DNA of 64,000 bases from Gongronella butleri (taxonomy: Eukaryota; Mucoromycota; Mucoromycetes; Mucorales; Cunninghamellaceae). Numbering within the stretch: the first letter of the stretch is position 1; each line of letters begins with the position of its first letter. Below the pieces are notes generated by a model. That model made no database searches and had not been told where the DNA came from. It saw nothing but the letters and a program-made list of their open reading frames with translations. Both the position numbers and the translations under genes were made by a program. Positions 11,963 through 21,855 of this stretch are shown here, piece by piece. The DNA lies in contig JAIWZP010000040.1 of assembly GCA_025201375.1 (NCBI GenBank), positions 186,001-250,000 on the forward strand. Direction: 5' to 3'.

Positions 11963-12845
11963 ATGCTCTTTTTTCTTGCTCTCTTTGGCCCTTTGCTGTG
12001 CACAGTCTTGTGCCATCAGGTCCCTTTATCCCACTACGGCGATAAAACGCCACTGGGCATACCCTGGAAAGGTGCGACATGGATAAAATAAGCGATATGG
12101 GGTTAAACTTGTTTTCGCCTTTTTATGCTACTCGCAGGTCCTCCAGTGAGTCTCGCCAAAGCCATATACGACTCGCACCTAGTGCCCTTTGTTGACCATG
12201 GCCACGGTAAGCAACTCAACGCGTCAAACACGCATTGTTTTTATTTTAAATGTCTTTGACTTGAACTTTTGCGTTGTCGTTACATTTTTTTTATAGAGGA
12301 CCCGCCCTGGTTGGCCCTAACGCTTGACTTTGACTTGGCCCGAAACGTCCTGGACCAGCTAAATTCCACAGATTTGCCATTAAAATCAAGATGTATGATT
12401 TAAGAGGGCCCCGCAACGTGCAATGGCTTGCCTCTGACGCTGAATTTGCCGATTTCTTTCTCGTTTCATAGTTGAGGCACATATCACGGTGATCACGCCA
12501 CCAGAGACTTCGACGCTAGCGCTTGCAAACGTGACAATGGACCAAATCAACGCGATTGCGCTCACGCACAATATTCAGGACAGTAAATTTACCATTGAGT
12601 GCGTTGGGCGCTTAGTCGACGCGCAGAACAACCTCGTGTATGCGCTGATTGTCACACCGGGAACCTCGCTTGTGCGCATCCGCGAGGATATTTTCCGGCT
12701 TTATGTTGCGCAGGGCGGCGAGCCCGCCTGGTTTGATCCGCACGCTTTCTGGCCACACGTCACCATCGGTTTCACCGACACAGACATCTTTGACGGTGTG
12801 TACAAGGGTGTAAACGCGTGCGCGCACCCGTTACACTTCATTTGA
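11963..12845 (+). CDS. Secreted 2H phosphoesterase-like protein (Swiss-army-knife RNA-repair type)
   Basis: Exons 11963-12071, 12138-12206, 12297-12392 and 12472-12845 give 215 residues with phase 1 at every junction. The start codon was chosen because it opens a clear signal peptide (MLFFLALFGPLLCTVLC). After cleavage the chain carries two H-x-T motifs, AHITVITPPE and WPHVTIGFTD, the pair that defines the 2H phosphoesterase fold; spacing of about 90 residues fits the fungal 'Swiss Army Knife RNA repair-like' family, a name I recall rather than verified. Known 2H enzymes act on 2',3'-cyclic or 2',5' phosphodiester bonds in RNA. Inference: an extracellular or vacuolar RNA-end-processing enzyme. 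The combination with a signal peptide is the odd part. The gene lies divergent from the TBC gene. Confidence 0.7.
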
Positions 12846-13579
12846 TGGACATGTGCGTTCTCGCAGCCTTTTGCCCTTCCACAAAAAGGCATTTGTAGGG
12901 TGCGGTTGAGGAATTGCTATCTGGCACACGGGATTGTTACCCATTTTATAAATTATGCCGCGCTGCCATAGCAAAAACACAAAAAAGCAATAAAAAACAT
13001 CAATACTGTATCTATTTTCTCGGTCGTTCTATACTTTTATTGCTCATGACACGATTGGTACGGGCCCAGAATGCCTGTGTGTAAGTCTGAAGCGTCTTGT
13101 TTCAATTAATTCTTGCCAATGCTTGAAAATATGATTTCAACCCTCCTAAGTTCAAGATTGCGGGCGTTCTGGTCCTCAGATCATCGTCATGTTTTGGTCA
13201 AATGTTCTTCTTGCATTGAAAGCAACAAATCCAACACGCAATCTTTTCCTGGAGTCGACTGTATGGTCGACAAAATCGAATTTGCTGCATTTTAGTTTTA
13301 ATTGCGACGACCTCATAAGAGTTTGCTAAAAAATCTTCAAGAGTTTTTTTGAGTAATGTGGCTCTTGTGCCAGCCTTCAACAGACTCAAATTTGAGCTCA
13401 CTTGGACAAGTTTCTCAGGCGTAACAAATGAAAAGTCGTCATTTTAATGTAAATCGCCTTTACTCGCCAAACCAGTCACTGGTGACCCTCGAAGCACGTC
13501 TCAACGTGTCGTAGCGACCGGAAAACACCCAGGGGGACTCATCCGCAGCTGATCAAACATGGCCGGTGTGCGCTATGCG

Positions 13580-14420
13580 CAAATCATAATTTGGCAGCGC
13601 CGAGCTTCCAAAAACAAAATTGAAAAATTAGGTCTCGAGAATCGCGCCAAACTCACCCAGGAGGGACGCGACACGGAGAAACGACAAAGCGTGCTAAAAA
13701 AAGAATGGGTTAGACTTGCTGGTTGACGAGCAATTCGTTATTTTAGATAAATTTTCAAACGAGAATTGCACTGGAAAACGCGTCTAAGAAGCCGCGCCGA
13801 TGCATCCACTAGCAAGAGACGCTCCTGGGATATAGATTTGGTAAGGCACTGACGCGTGTCACTCAACGTCTGACGCGGTTTATCACGCGTCGAACGCGTA
13901 GGCATAAATTTGTAGTCGTGTTAATTCAGCCCAAAGCCATCTTTTTTCGGAGATCACTGATGTCCGCGCATGCTTCACGCCGTGCTCTTTCTGATGAGGT
14001 GACTTGCAAGGCGCTGCGACCAAGACTCGTTGAGCTTACCTTGGGACGAAAATTTTCAACTTTTTGCATTTTACACGAAACCCAGTCAATGGACGCCCAT
14101 TTTTTATTGCCTTTTTATCGGTTAACCGACATGATATACCATGTGGTTGAATGACGTGGCGATCTGACGATCTAAAGTTGGCTGTTTTCAAATCCTCGAC
14201 TGTACCCTGGGCAAAATTCGTGGTTTTTGATATCCGTCATTGCACACCATCTAGTAACCACGGCGCTTCAAGAGTGGGCTCATCGGAAAGAGAACGATCG
14301 ACACAATAAGGAATCAACGTTGTTCCTTGTAAATCGTGAATTCACCGACACTTTGTCAAAAAAACCTTCAAAAGCTAAAATCAACACTTTCTTTGCTCAC
14401 AAGCTCCCAGTTGAGCCCCT
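13580..14420 (+). repeat. Dispersed repeat, copy 1 (inverted partner at 40780-41640)
   Basis: Read against the reverse complement of 40780-41640, long stretches align in order with scattered differences: CGCGGTTTATCACG near 13875, ACTAGCAAG near 13811, CTTGGGAcGaAAA near 14040, GGCGATCTGA near 14157, TCCTCGACTGTACCC near 14197 and GTGGGCTCAT near 14275. The two copies are diverged, so the element is old. The frame at 13960-14090 gives a peptide sharing LRP..V...LG.K with the partner copy, which could be a relic of coding sequence. No terminal repeats or target duplications were identified; element class is unknown. Confidence 0.7.
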
Positions 14421-16167
14421 TGACCCTTTACCTCGATCGCTAGCTGCACTAGCGCTGAAAAGCTATTGAGGGGTTCAACACGTTTGCTTATAGGCAATGC
14501 TGCAGTTTCCTATGTAAAGATGAAAAAGTCGAATATTTAAAGCAGCGGCTGCAATAATTGTATAACATCGAGTGCCTTTGACGACGGTGGCAGCCAGCAC
14601 TGGGGCCACCGTTTGCTCAAGATGGCCAGGCGTGCCTCAGCGGTCCTTCGAGCTTCCAGGAATGCACATACAATTACAATTTTAGGAAAATACATGATTT
14701 TACACGGCGAAAAAATAGCGCAAGAGATCGCGCATTCCCTCGGATCCGGTGCCTGAGGACAGCAGTGTTCATTCAAGGCAGAAGGAGCCGCAATCAGGAG
14801 GAGCATTGTGCAGCGGACAAAACAACTGCTTTAAAACGCGCAGAGAAAAAAAAAGAAGGTATTTCTTGGACTTTGTGGCTCCGATGGCACGAGCATCGGG
14901 AATAGAAAAATAAGCCCCTTCGAATGAGCCATTGCTCGGGTCTCTACGACGCCAGGCCTGCGAGAAATCACAAAATTTGAAAATTGTGATACTTCACAGG
15001 GCAAACAAATACGGGATTGCTGGGGCTAACTTGATCAAATTTCGGTCTAATTTGGGAGCAGTGAATGAAGGCGATGGCAACGCGCCAAGGAGAAAAAAAA
15101 AAAAAGTAGGTGCGAACCGTGGAAGAGATCATTCTGTCATGTGAAATGGGACCATGCGGGAATCATGGTATTTGAAATAAAGCTCCCGAGGAGCCATGCA
15201 TCCCGACGCGCATGGGCGGGAAAACAAAACGGCAGAATACATAAAAGCATGAGGATGACTCGGCACACCTCTCAAAGGTGTACTAAACTTTGATTTTTTT
15301 TTCAAAACGAGTCTATTTGTAGCACACCGCAAGACTTTTTGTACGGCTGCTTAATGATCTCAAAGATGAAACATCCTCGTAGGTGCTCGCATCTTTCAAA
15401 GAAACAACACTGTCAATTAAAAAAGGGGGGATTAAATAATCAAAATCCTTGTTCAAGCGTCCTGTCAGAACCAAAATGCCGGAAATCACGCCCCTCTATG
15501 GCACTGGACCCTGCATGCGTTCACAACATCTCGCCTGATGGCGCAAAACATGGACCAAAACACGAGCATGACGATAGCCAGGCCAATTTTTTTAATTTTG
15601 CAAAATTGCGCGTGAGTATGATATTAGTCACGATCTTCTTGGCTAATCATGTGCCTGCTCTTAGATCAAAACAATGCGATCTTGCTTGAATGGTGTTTAC
15701 GGCGGCGTGTGAGTATCTGGAATGGGACGGGAGTGGCAAGATCCCGCGCATTCCCCCACATTTTGTGAAAGGCGGGTGAAAGAACCAGATCATCGATGAA
15801 AAATTAAAAAGGTGAAACCTTAATTCCATCGCAGATGCCCCCCCTGGCACAGCAATTGGCATCGCCTTACCCAGTATGGGCAAGGTCACAAGAGGAGTCA
15901 AATAATAATAAATGGAGCCGTAATTTCCGAATGACGCCGCGACGTACCACCAAGGCGACACAACAAACCCAAGGGTTGCATCATTGGCGCGTCCATTGTT
16001 CTGAATCGAGCAATGCAACGACTGCTTTTGGATGCAACGTACTTGGATGGCCACCAGTCATCGTATTATAGCCTCTGCCACACACACGCGCCTATGATAC
16101 ACAGGCACGCCTCATGTGCCCCTCGCTGTGCGAGGACCATGGGAAATCTGACATGCACGCGCACATG

Positions 16168-16175
16168 TATAAAAG
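16168..16175 (+). promoter_or_regulatory. TATA box of the alpha-amylase gene
   Basis: TATAAAAG, 99 bp before the start codon at 16274, followed by a T/C-rich leader. This is the clearest TATA box in the window and fits a strongly inducible secreted enzyme gene. Confidence 0.6.
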
Positions 16176-16273
16176 GGGAACATTAGCGGTGTGTCCCTTT
16201 TTTTTTTTCTACAACTCTTTTCTTCCTTTTTGCCCTTGCCACTCATTTATCACCTCCTTTTTTTTTTTTGACA

Positions 16274-17290
16274 ATGAAACCCTCTTTTTTGGCCATTGGA
16301 TGCGCGGCGCTCATGCTGCAAGGAACGCTGGCACGACCTTTGCACATGTTGATGAAGCGCGCTGCTGCAGATGCTTGGTCGCAACGCACTGTGTACCAGC
16401 TTCTGACGGATCGCTTTGCGCAATCAGATGACACCACGAGTGCCTGCTCAGACCTGTCTAGCTATTGTGGCGGGACATTCAAGGGCGTGATGAACCATTT
16501 GGACTATATCCAAGGCGTACGGACTTGCTGATTGGTCAAAATGAGCCATTGACTGACGCGTTGCGCTCTTTTTTTTTTTTTTTTTTTTTTTTTTCTGTAG
16601 ATGGGCTTTGACGCGATTTGGATCTCGCCCATTCCGACCAACATCGATGGTGGCTATCATGGCTATTGGGCCAAGGATTTCGACACGATCAATTCCAATT
16701 TTGGAACTGGCGACGATCTCAAGGCGCTCGTTGACGCAGCACATAAACTTGGGATGTACGTCATGCTGGACGTGGTGGCAAATCACATGGGCATCCCGTC
16801 GACGGCCAATGACTATTCTGGCTACACGTTTGACACGTCTAGCGACTACCACCCTAAATGCACCATTGATGAGAGCAGCCAGACCTCCATGGAGCAATGC
16901 TGGCTAGCCAATCTGCCTGACATCAACACCGAGGACGACACCATTGTGGCCAAGCTCAACAGCGTCGTCAAGAATTGGGTCGACACGTATGGCTTTGATG
17001 GACTGCGCATTGACACGATGAAATACATTCGCAAGGACTTTTGGCCCGGCTACATTGATGCCGCAGGTGTCTTTGCCATTGGCGAAGTGTACGACGGCGA
17101 TCCATCGTACACCACCACCTATTTTGATTATTCGCCCGGCCTGCTCAATTATCCCGTCTATTTCCCCGTCTACGACACTTTTACTCTTGCAAAGGACATG
17201 ACGCGCTTGCATAACGGATGGACCGCCGCCTTGAACGTGTCGGGCGTCTGGGCAAACTTTATCGACAACCATGACGTGCCCCGGTAAAAT

Positions 17291-17330
<40 letters not shown>

Positions 17331-17825
17331 TAGCCGCTCATTTTTTCTTTTAAAAGGCTACTTGGCGAGAACAAGGACGCTGCACTGACAAAGAACGCGC
17401 TCACGTTCTCGCTGATGTCGACTGGCCTGGGCATCGTGTACTATGGCACGGAGCAATCGTTCAATGGCGGCGCTGACCCGAACAATCGTGAGGTTTTGTG
17501 GACATCTGGCTTTTCCACGGATACCGACATGTACAGCTTTGTCACGACGCTTGTGAAAAAGGGACGCCAGGCGACACTCAATGGCACTATTGATGCGTTT
17601 GGCGGCATGACGTCCGACAACAAGGCGTATGCGTTTTCACGAGGCAACGCGCTCGTTGTACTCAACCAGTATGGCGCAAGTGCAACCCAGGATATCACCA
17701 TCAGCTCGGGCAAGCTGGCCGACGGCACCACGCTCACCGATATCTTCTCTGGTCAGAACGTCACGATTAACAATAGCCAAGTTACTTTTACCATCAAAAA
17801 TGGCATGCCTGCCGTCTTTGTCTAG
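16274..17825 (+). CDS. Secreted alpha-amylase, glycoside hydrolase family 13
   Basis: Exons 16274-16516, 16601-17283 and 17357-17825, 464 residues. A signal peptide (about 1-20) is followed by a possible Kex2 site (LHMLMKR). The mature chain starts like fungal GH13_1 amylases (TVYQLLTDRF). The four conserved regions are present: DVVANH (region I, around 138), GLRIDTMKY (nucleophile Asp219), AIGEVYDGD (acid Glu243) and FIDNHDVPR (Asp306). A short beta domain C follows (IVYYGTEQSF onward) and the protein ends without a starch-binding domain. Reaction: endo-hydrolysis of alpha-1,4 bonds in starch and glycogen outside the cell. Intron 2 contains an A run of about 46. AATAAA lies at 17874-17879. 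Length is close to Taka-amylase (about 480). Confidence 0.95.
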
Positions 17826-18752
17826 TCCACCCATCCTGAGCAGCCAATCTTACTTTAACCGCAATGAGTACAAAATAAATATATACAGCAAGTACTTTTT
17901 GGTCACCGGCGGCACCTCGCAAATCATTGTGCAAATGAATCCAAAACTCGTTATTTTTGCAAATTCAGTACTGGATCTCGAAATATTTTGTGGATCGTGG
18001 TTAAACTGATACCAATCGAAAGAGACGCGCTCGAGCGACATTTCCAGATTACGTATTTGCTTGCCCGATGAGCGACATTTATGATACATGCATGCAAAAT
18101 CCAATAATCAAACAATTGAAAAATGTTCAACCTCATCATTTTTCTCCACAATGGAAGTGTAGGCAGTAAAAAATATACTGGAGGCACAGCAGGGCGGCAA
18201 AGTCCGAAAAAAACACGCTCTCTGGTTTTTAAATTAAAAACCGCATGCTTTCGTGCACTGTAGGTACTGTAGCGCGCTGCTTGATCAACGGAGTTGCTTT
18301 GACATTTCTTTTTTTTCGTCGAGTATTATGCGATCCATGAATCTTTACTGGGAGGAAATGTCTTAGCCAATTGAAGATGGAACGGCAACGGTGTTTTGCC
18401 TTTTAGAAATACCATAGAGCATGATATCATAAATATTGTACATTGATAAAAAAAAATATACACTATGATACCATATGTGGTTGTCGCTGGTCCAGATTTA
18501 TGCCGGCCATTAACAAGGAATGCCCATTTAAAAGGTTCACGGCCATCCATTCGGTAGATTTTGCAAAAATGGGCCTGCTTCCTTTGGGACAATTGTAAGA
18601 AAGCGATTGGACTGCAGCTTTGATGTAAATGCAAGCCCATCATTCAGCGGCAACATTCCTTTTCAAAAAAAATTCCTTAAAGTAAGAATACTTTTTTTTT
18701 TGTTTTTTTCTTTTCCTTTTCCATTGATCCTGAGTTTTTGTTTACAAACACA
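17826..18752. other. Intergenic region with a truncated repeat copy
   Basis: About 930 bp, AT-rich. The stretch 18160-18290 resembles the right end of the 0.7 kb repeat (see 29449-30175). The stretch 17995-18060 resembles 29035-29105 (AAAGAGACgCgCTCG followed by a CATTTYCAGA block). The last 90 bp are the probable promoter of the small secreted protein gene. No gene seen. Confidence 0.5.
18160..18290 (+). repeat. Truncated copy of the 0.7 kb dispersed repeat
   Basis: The block GTAAAAAATATACTGGAGG, then CACAGCAGG.CGGCAAAGTC, then AAACACGC, then TTTAAA and a GTGCA.TG.AG.. end, follows the same order as in 30053-30165 and 62690-62810. Only the right end of the element is present here. Confidence 0.6.
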
Positions 18753-19160
18753 ATGAAGCCCTTCGCTTCTCTGTTGCTGATTGCCGTCGTCGCCATGTTC
18801 CTTGTCGACGCCGAGGAATGCTGCTGCCCTTGCAAATTGAAAATTTCTGGCCATTGTACGAATACGCACAAAGACACGTGCGCCAGGGCTGGCATCCTGG
18901 TCAGCGATGCCAAGGACACAGATTGCCACACTGGTGAATTTCGTTGCAAAGGCATTGAATGCCCTGCCTCTTGCAAAGCCATTAGCAGCAGCTCAGGCAT
19001 TGATTTCGGCAAAATCTTTGGTGGCAGTGAGGACAGTGCCAAAAAAGAGGCTCCGGTTTCCTTGGACCTTGGCAAAATAATTAATGGCGGCAGCAGCAAT
19101 GATTACGGTGAGCACAGCAAGAACGTCAACGATAACGGTGACCACGATGCCTATCCATAA
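18753..19160 (+). CDS. Small secreted cysteine-rich protein
   Basis: Single exon, 135 residues. The ATG at 18753 opens a signal peptide (MKPFASLLLIAVVAMFLVDA); an in-frame TTG upstream was not used. The next 50 residues hold ten cysteines, starting with ECCCPC, then single Cys at roughly regular spacing, ending at ECPASC. The C-terminal half is Cys-free, rich in Gly, Ser, Asp and Asn, with two similar segments IDFGKIFGGS and LDLGKIINGGS. AATAAA lies at 19206-19211. I do not recognise a family. Size, signal peptide and Cys content fit the 'small secreted cysteine-rich protein' class, which includes cell-wall, adhesion and effector proteins in fungi. The role is unknown. Confidence 0.7.
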   Translation: MKPFASLLLIAVVAMFLVDAEECCCPCKLKISGHCTNTHKDTCARAGILVSDAKDTDCHTGEFRCKGIECPASCKAISSSSGIDFGKIFGGSEDSAKKEAPVSLDLGKIINGGSSNDYGEHSKNVNDNGDHDAYP

Positions 19161-20488
19161 GAATTTACGGGCACCCTCTTTTTGGCCGATATGACCATGA
19201 ATTGAAATAAAGACGCGCGGAAGCGCCAATTCTAAATGAAATTCATCCAACAAATTCTGTAAAACGAGTTTGGAGCCATCTTGGCGGTTTTTGAGGCTGC
19301 ATGCCAATAAATCGGTTATAAAAACGCTTGGGCCGTTGCCTACTAGGGGGACCTGGTAACTCTAATGCAACCGGCGCACAGACAGATCGGTATGATAAAC
19401 ATAATAGCACATTGGCCATTTTCAGGCACATTGGCATGAAATTGGGGTCGCGCACGGCTCGGCTACATTTTTCTTTTAGCAAGTGATTACCCTACGGCAA
19501 TCCCATTCGGAATTGCCCATTTGAGCGCGTTTAAGAATGGACACTGACCCCACGAATTATCGGCATTTGTGCTGCCTGAGCCTGGATTCTGCTAATCTTG
19601 ACGAAGAAATGTTATTGTTCTTGCTCTTTGTACTCTCTCCGCTTCCTGCAAACCGAAACATAAACCTAAATAGGCTATCGATATGTACGACTCAACCGAT
19701 AAGGATATTTGACAGTCGGTTAAGCAAATGGCTTGATCACATGCTCAAAGAGATTGTCAAAAAAAAAAAAAAAAAAAAAAAAAGAGTGACCCAAAATTCG
19801 AATCAAAAATCTTGATTGGTTGGCTCATACCTCTTAAATTGTTTGCCATGGAAAGTGCCTTGTTGTCTTTTTAGGTCGAAATGAAAGACGTGTCTATTTT
19901 TACTTTGAAGCAAAACAGCTGCAGTGATATTGTTTTATGCATTTTTTTATTTGCCCTGCTACTTTCAATGGTCGATAATGCAAGTTTGATAGGTTCTTAC
20001 AATTATTTGGCTCTATCCCCGCAAATACGCATTGCCCTCGCGTTTTCTCGACACATCTCGCATCTCTCGTGATTGTTCTTGTGTGGTTTTAATTTGGAAT
20101 CTCTGATGGGTCTCGTCGTAGAAAAATCACGCATTTCATCTAAATTGCATAAATTTGGCATAAGCTCAAGAAAAACGCATCGCCTTCGCATTTCCTCGAC
20201 ACATCTCGCGTCTCTTACGATTGTTCTTGAGTTGCTTTAATTTGAAATCTCTGACGCGCTTCGTCTTTGAGAAATCACGCGTCTCATCAAATTCAACACA
20301 AGTTTGGCACTAGCTGAAGAAAAACGCGTCGCCATCGCGTTTCCTTGGTACATCTCGCAACTCTGGCGAGTGTTCTTGTGTGGGTTTGATTTGGAGTCAC
20401 TGGGCGCGCTGCGTTGCTTGTCTGAGTAATACTTTTCATCGTTTTTGGTCAATTTTTGATTGTCCTGAGAACCGACATGTCGCTCATC

Positions 20489-20523
<35 letters not shown>

Positions 20524-21035
20524 GCGCATGCGCGTTGCAAGTCGCCTTTTTTTTTTAGTGTTGAAGTCGACATAATTTTTGTTGCAACGCGTTTCTCACA
20601 CGTTGGCGCAATTGACACGAAGCACATCGAAAATGCAATATTTCCAGGGCGGTGTTTGACATCTGCTTTTTGCTTAATTTTTACGCTATGATACAATGCC
20701 GAAGAAACGATTCTCTGATAAAATTTACAACATAGTCTCATCACCAATCTGCACGTCCCGCACCCCAATTCGTATGCACTCAAAATTCACTTTGGGCGTG
20801 CTCTATCTGATACACATGCCAAAAAAAAAAAAAAAAAAAAGCTGTGCGCGTGCTGAAAAATGGCTGCACGCGTTTGGACAAAAACGGTAGAAGCGGACTT
20901 TCTGAATTTTGGCGTGCCGGGATTGGCGGAAAACGATTGGGTCCACAACATCGCTTGTTTTTCTTTTTGCTCGTGCTTCTTTTTCTCTTCACGTTCATCT
21001 CTCTTCTTTTATTTTTTTTTCTTACGTAGCGGCCA
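19161..21035. other. Intergenic island with a tandem array
   Basis: About 1.9 kb without a supported gene. It holds the tandem array at 20023-20420, A runs at about 19760-19782, 20490-20520 and 20821-20840, and a pyrimidine-rich leader just before the beta-COP start. Confidence 0.5.
20023..20420. repeat. Tandem array, about 148 bp unit, 2.7 copies
   Basis: The block ACGCATYGCC..CGC.TTTYC, then a YACATCTCGC block, then GATTGTTCTTG, then TTTAATTTGRAATCTCTGA, then AAATCACGC.T, recurs with its ACGC starting at 20027, 20175 and 20324. The last unit is cut after TTTGGAGTCACTG. Copies differ at many sites, so the array is old. Confidence 0.75.
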
Positions 21036-21822
21036 ATGACGATGAACGACCATTGCTACACGCTTGTGCACCAGGATGATGCGAGCGAGCAGCCCAGCAT
21101 CCAAGACTTCCAGCGTGCCTTTGAGAAGGGGTCAGACGAGACACGCGTTGACACGATGAAGCAACTTCTTGTCATCATGTTGAATGGCGATCCCATGGAA
21201 AAGCTGCTTTTGCACGTCATCCGCTTCGTTTTGCCCTCCAAGAACAAGCAGCTCAAGAAGCTTCTCCATATTTATTGGGAAATTTGCCCCAAGACCAAGC
21301 CCGACGGCAAGCTCAAAGAAGAGTTCATTCTTGTCTGGTAAAAAAAAAACGCCCATTTGCCCTGATTTTGCGTGTAAACCCATTTTTTTTTTTTTTTTGT
21401 AGCAATGCGCTGCGCAATGACCTTCAGCATCCAAACGAGTACATTCGAGGCGCGACGCTGCGTTTCCTTTGCAAGATCAAGGAGGCGGATGTGCTTGAGC
21501 CATTGGTGCCGTCCGTGCGATCTTGCCTGGAGCATCGCCATTCGTATGTGCGCAAGAACGCCGTCTTTGCCATTGGGTCCATATATCGCCATTTTGACTA
21601 TTTGTTCCCCGACGCGCCCGAGGTCATTCAACAATTCCTCATGACCGAGGCCGATTCGACCTGTCGACGCAATGCCTTTGTCGTTTTGTGCTCCATTGCG
21701 CAGACCCTTGCCGTGGACTTCCTTGTCCAATCGTTTGGCCTTGTCGCCTCGTTTGATGAGCTGCTCCAGCTCGCCGCCATTGAGCTCATCCGCAAGGACA
21801 GCAAGACCAATCTCGCCAACAA

Positions 21823-21855
<33 letters not shown>

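Larger units (their letters stand above)
12846..16273. other. 3.4 kb repeat-bearing island without genes
   Basis: No gene model could be supported. The stretch 13580-14420 is one copy of a dispersed repeat described separately. Short open frames at 14537-14806 (-), 15339-15689 (+) and 15647-16054 (-) lack motifs, codon bias or splice context. The last 100 bp form the amylase promoter with a TATA box. Confidence 0.5.

Noticed and set aside
14537..14806. 89-residue minus-strand frame with a weak signal-like start
   Set aside because: No cleavage context, TATA box or poly(A) signal; composition like surrounding non-coding DNA.
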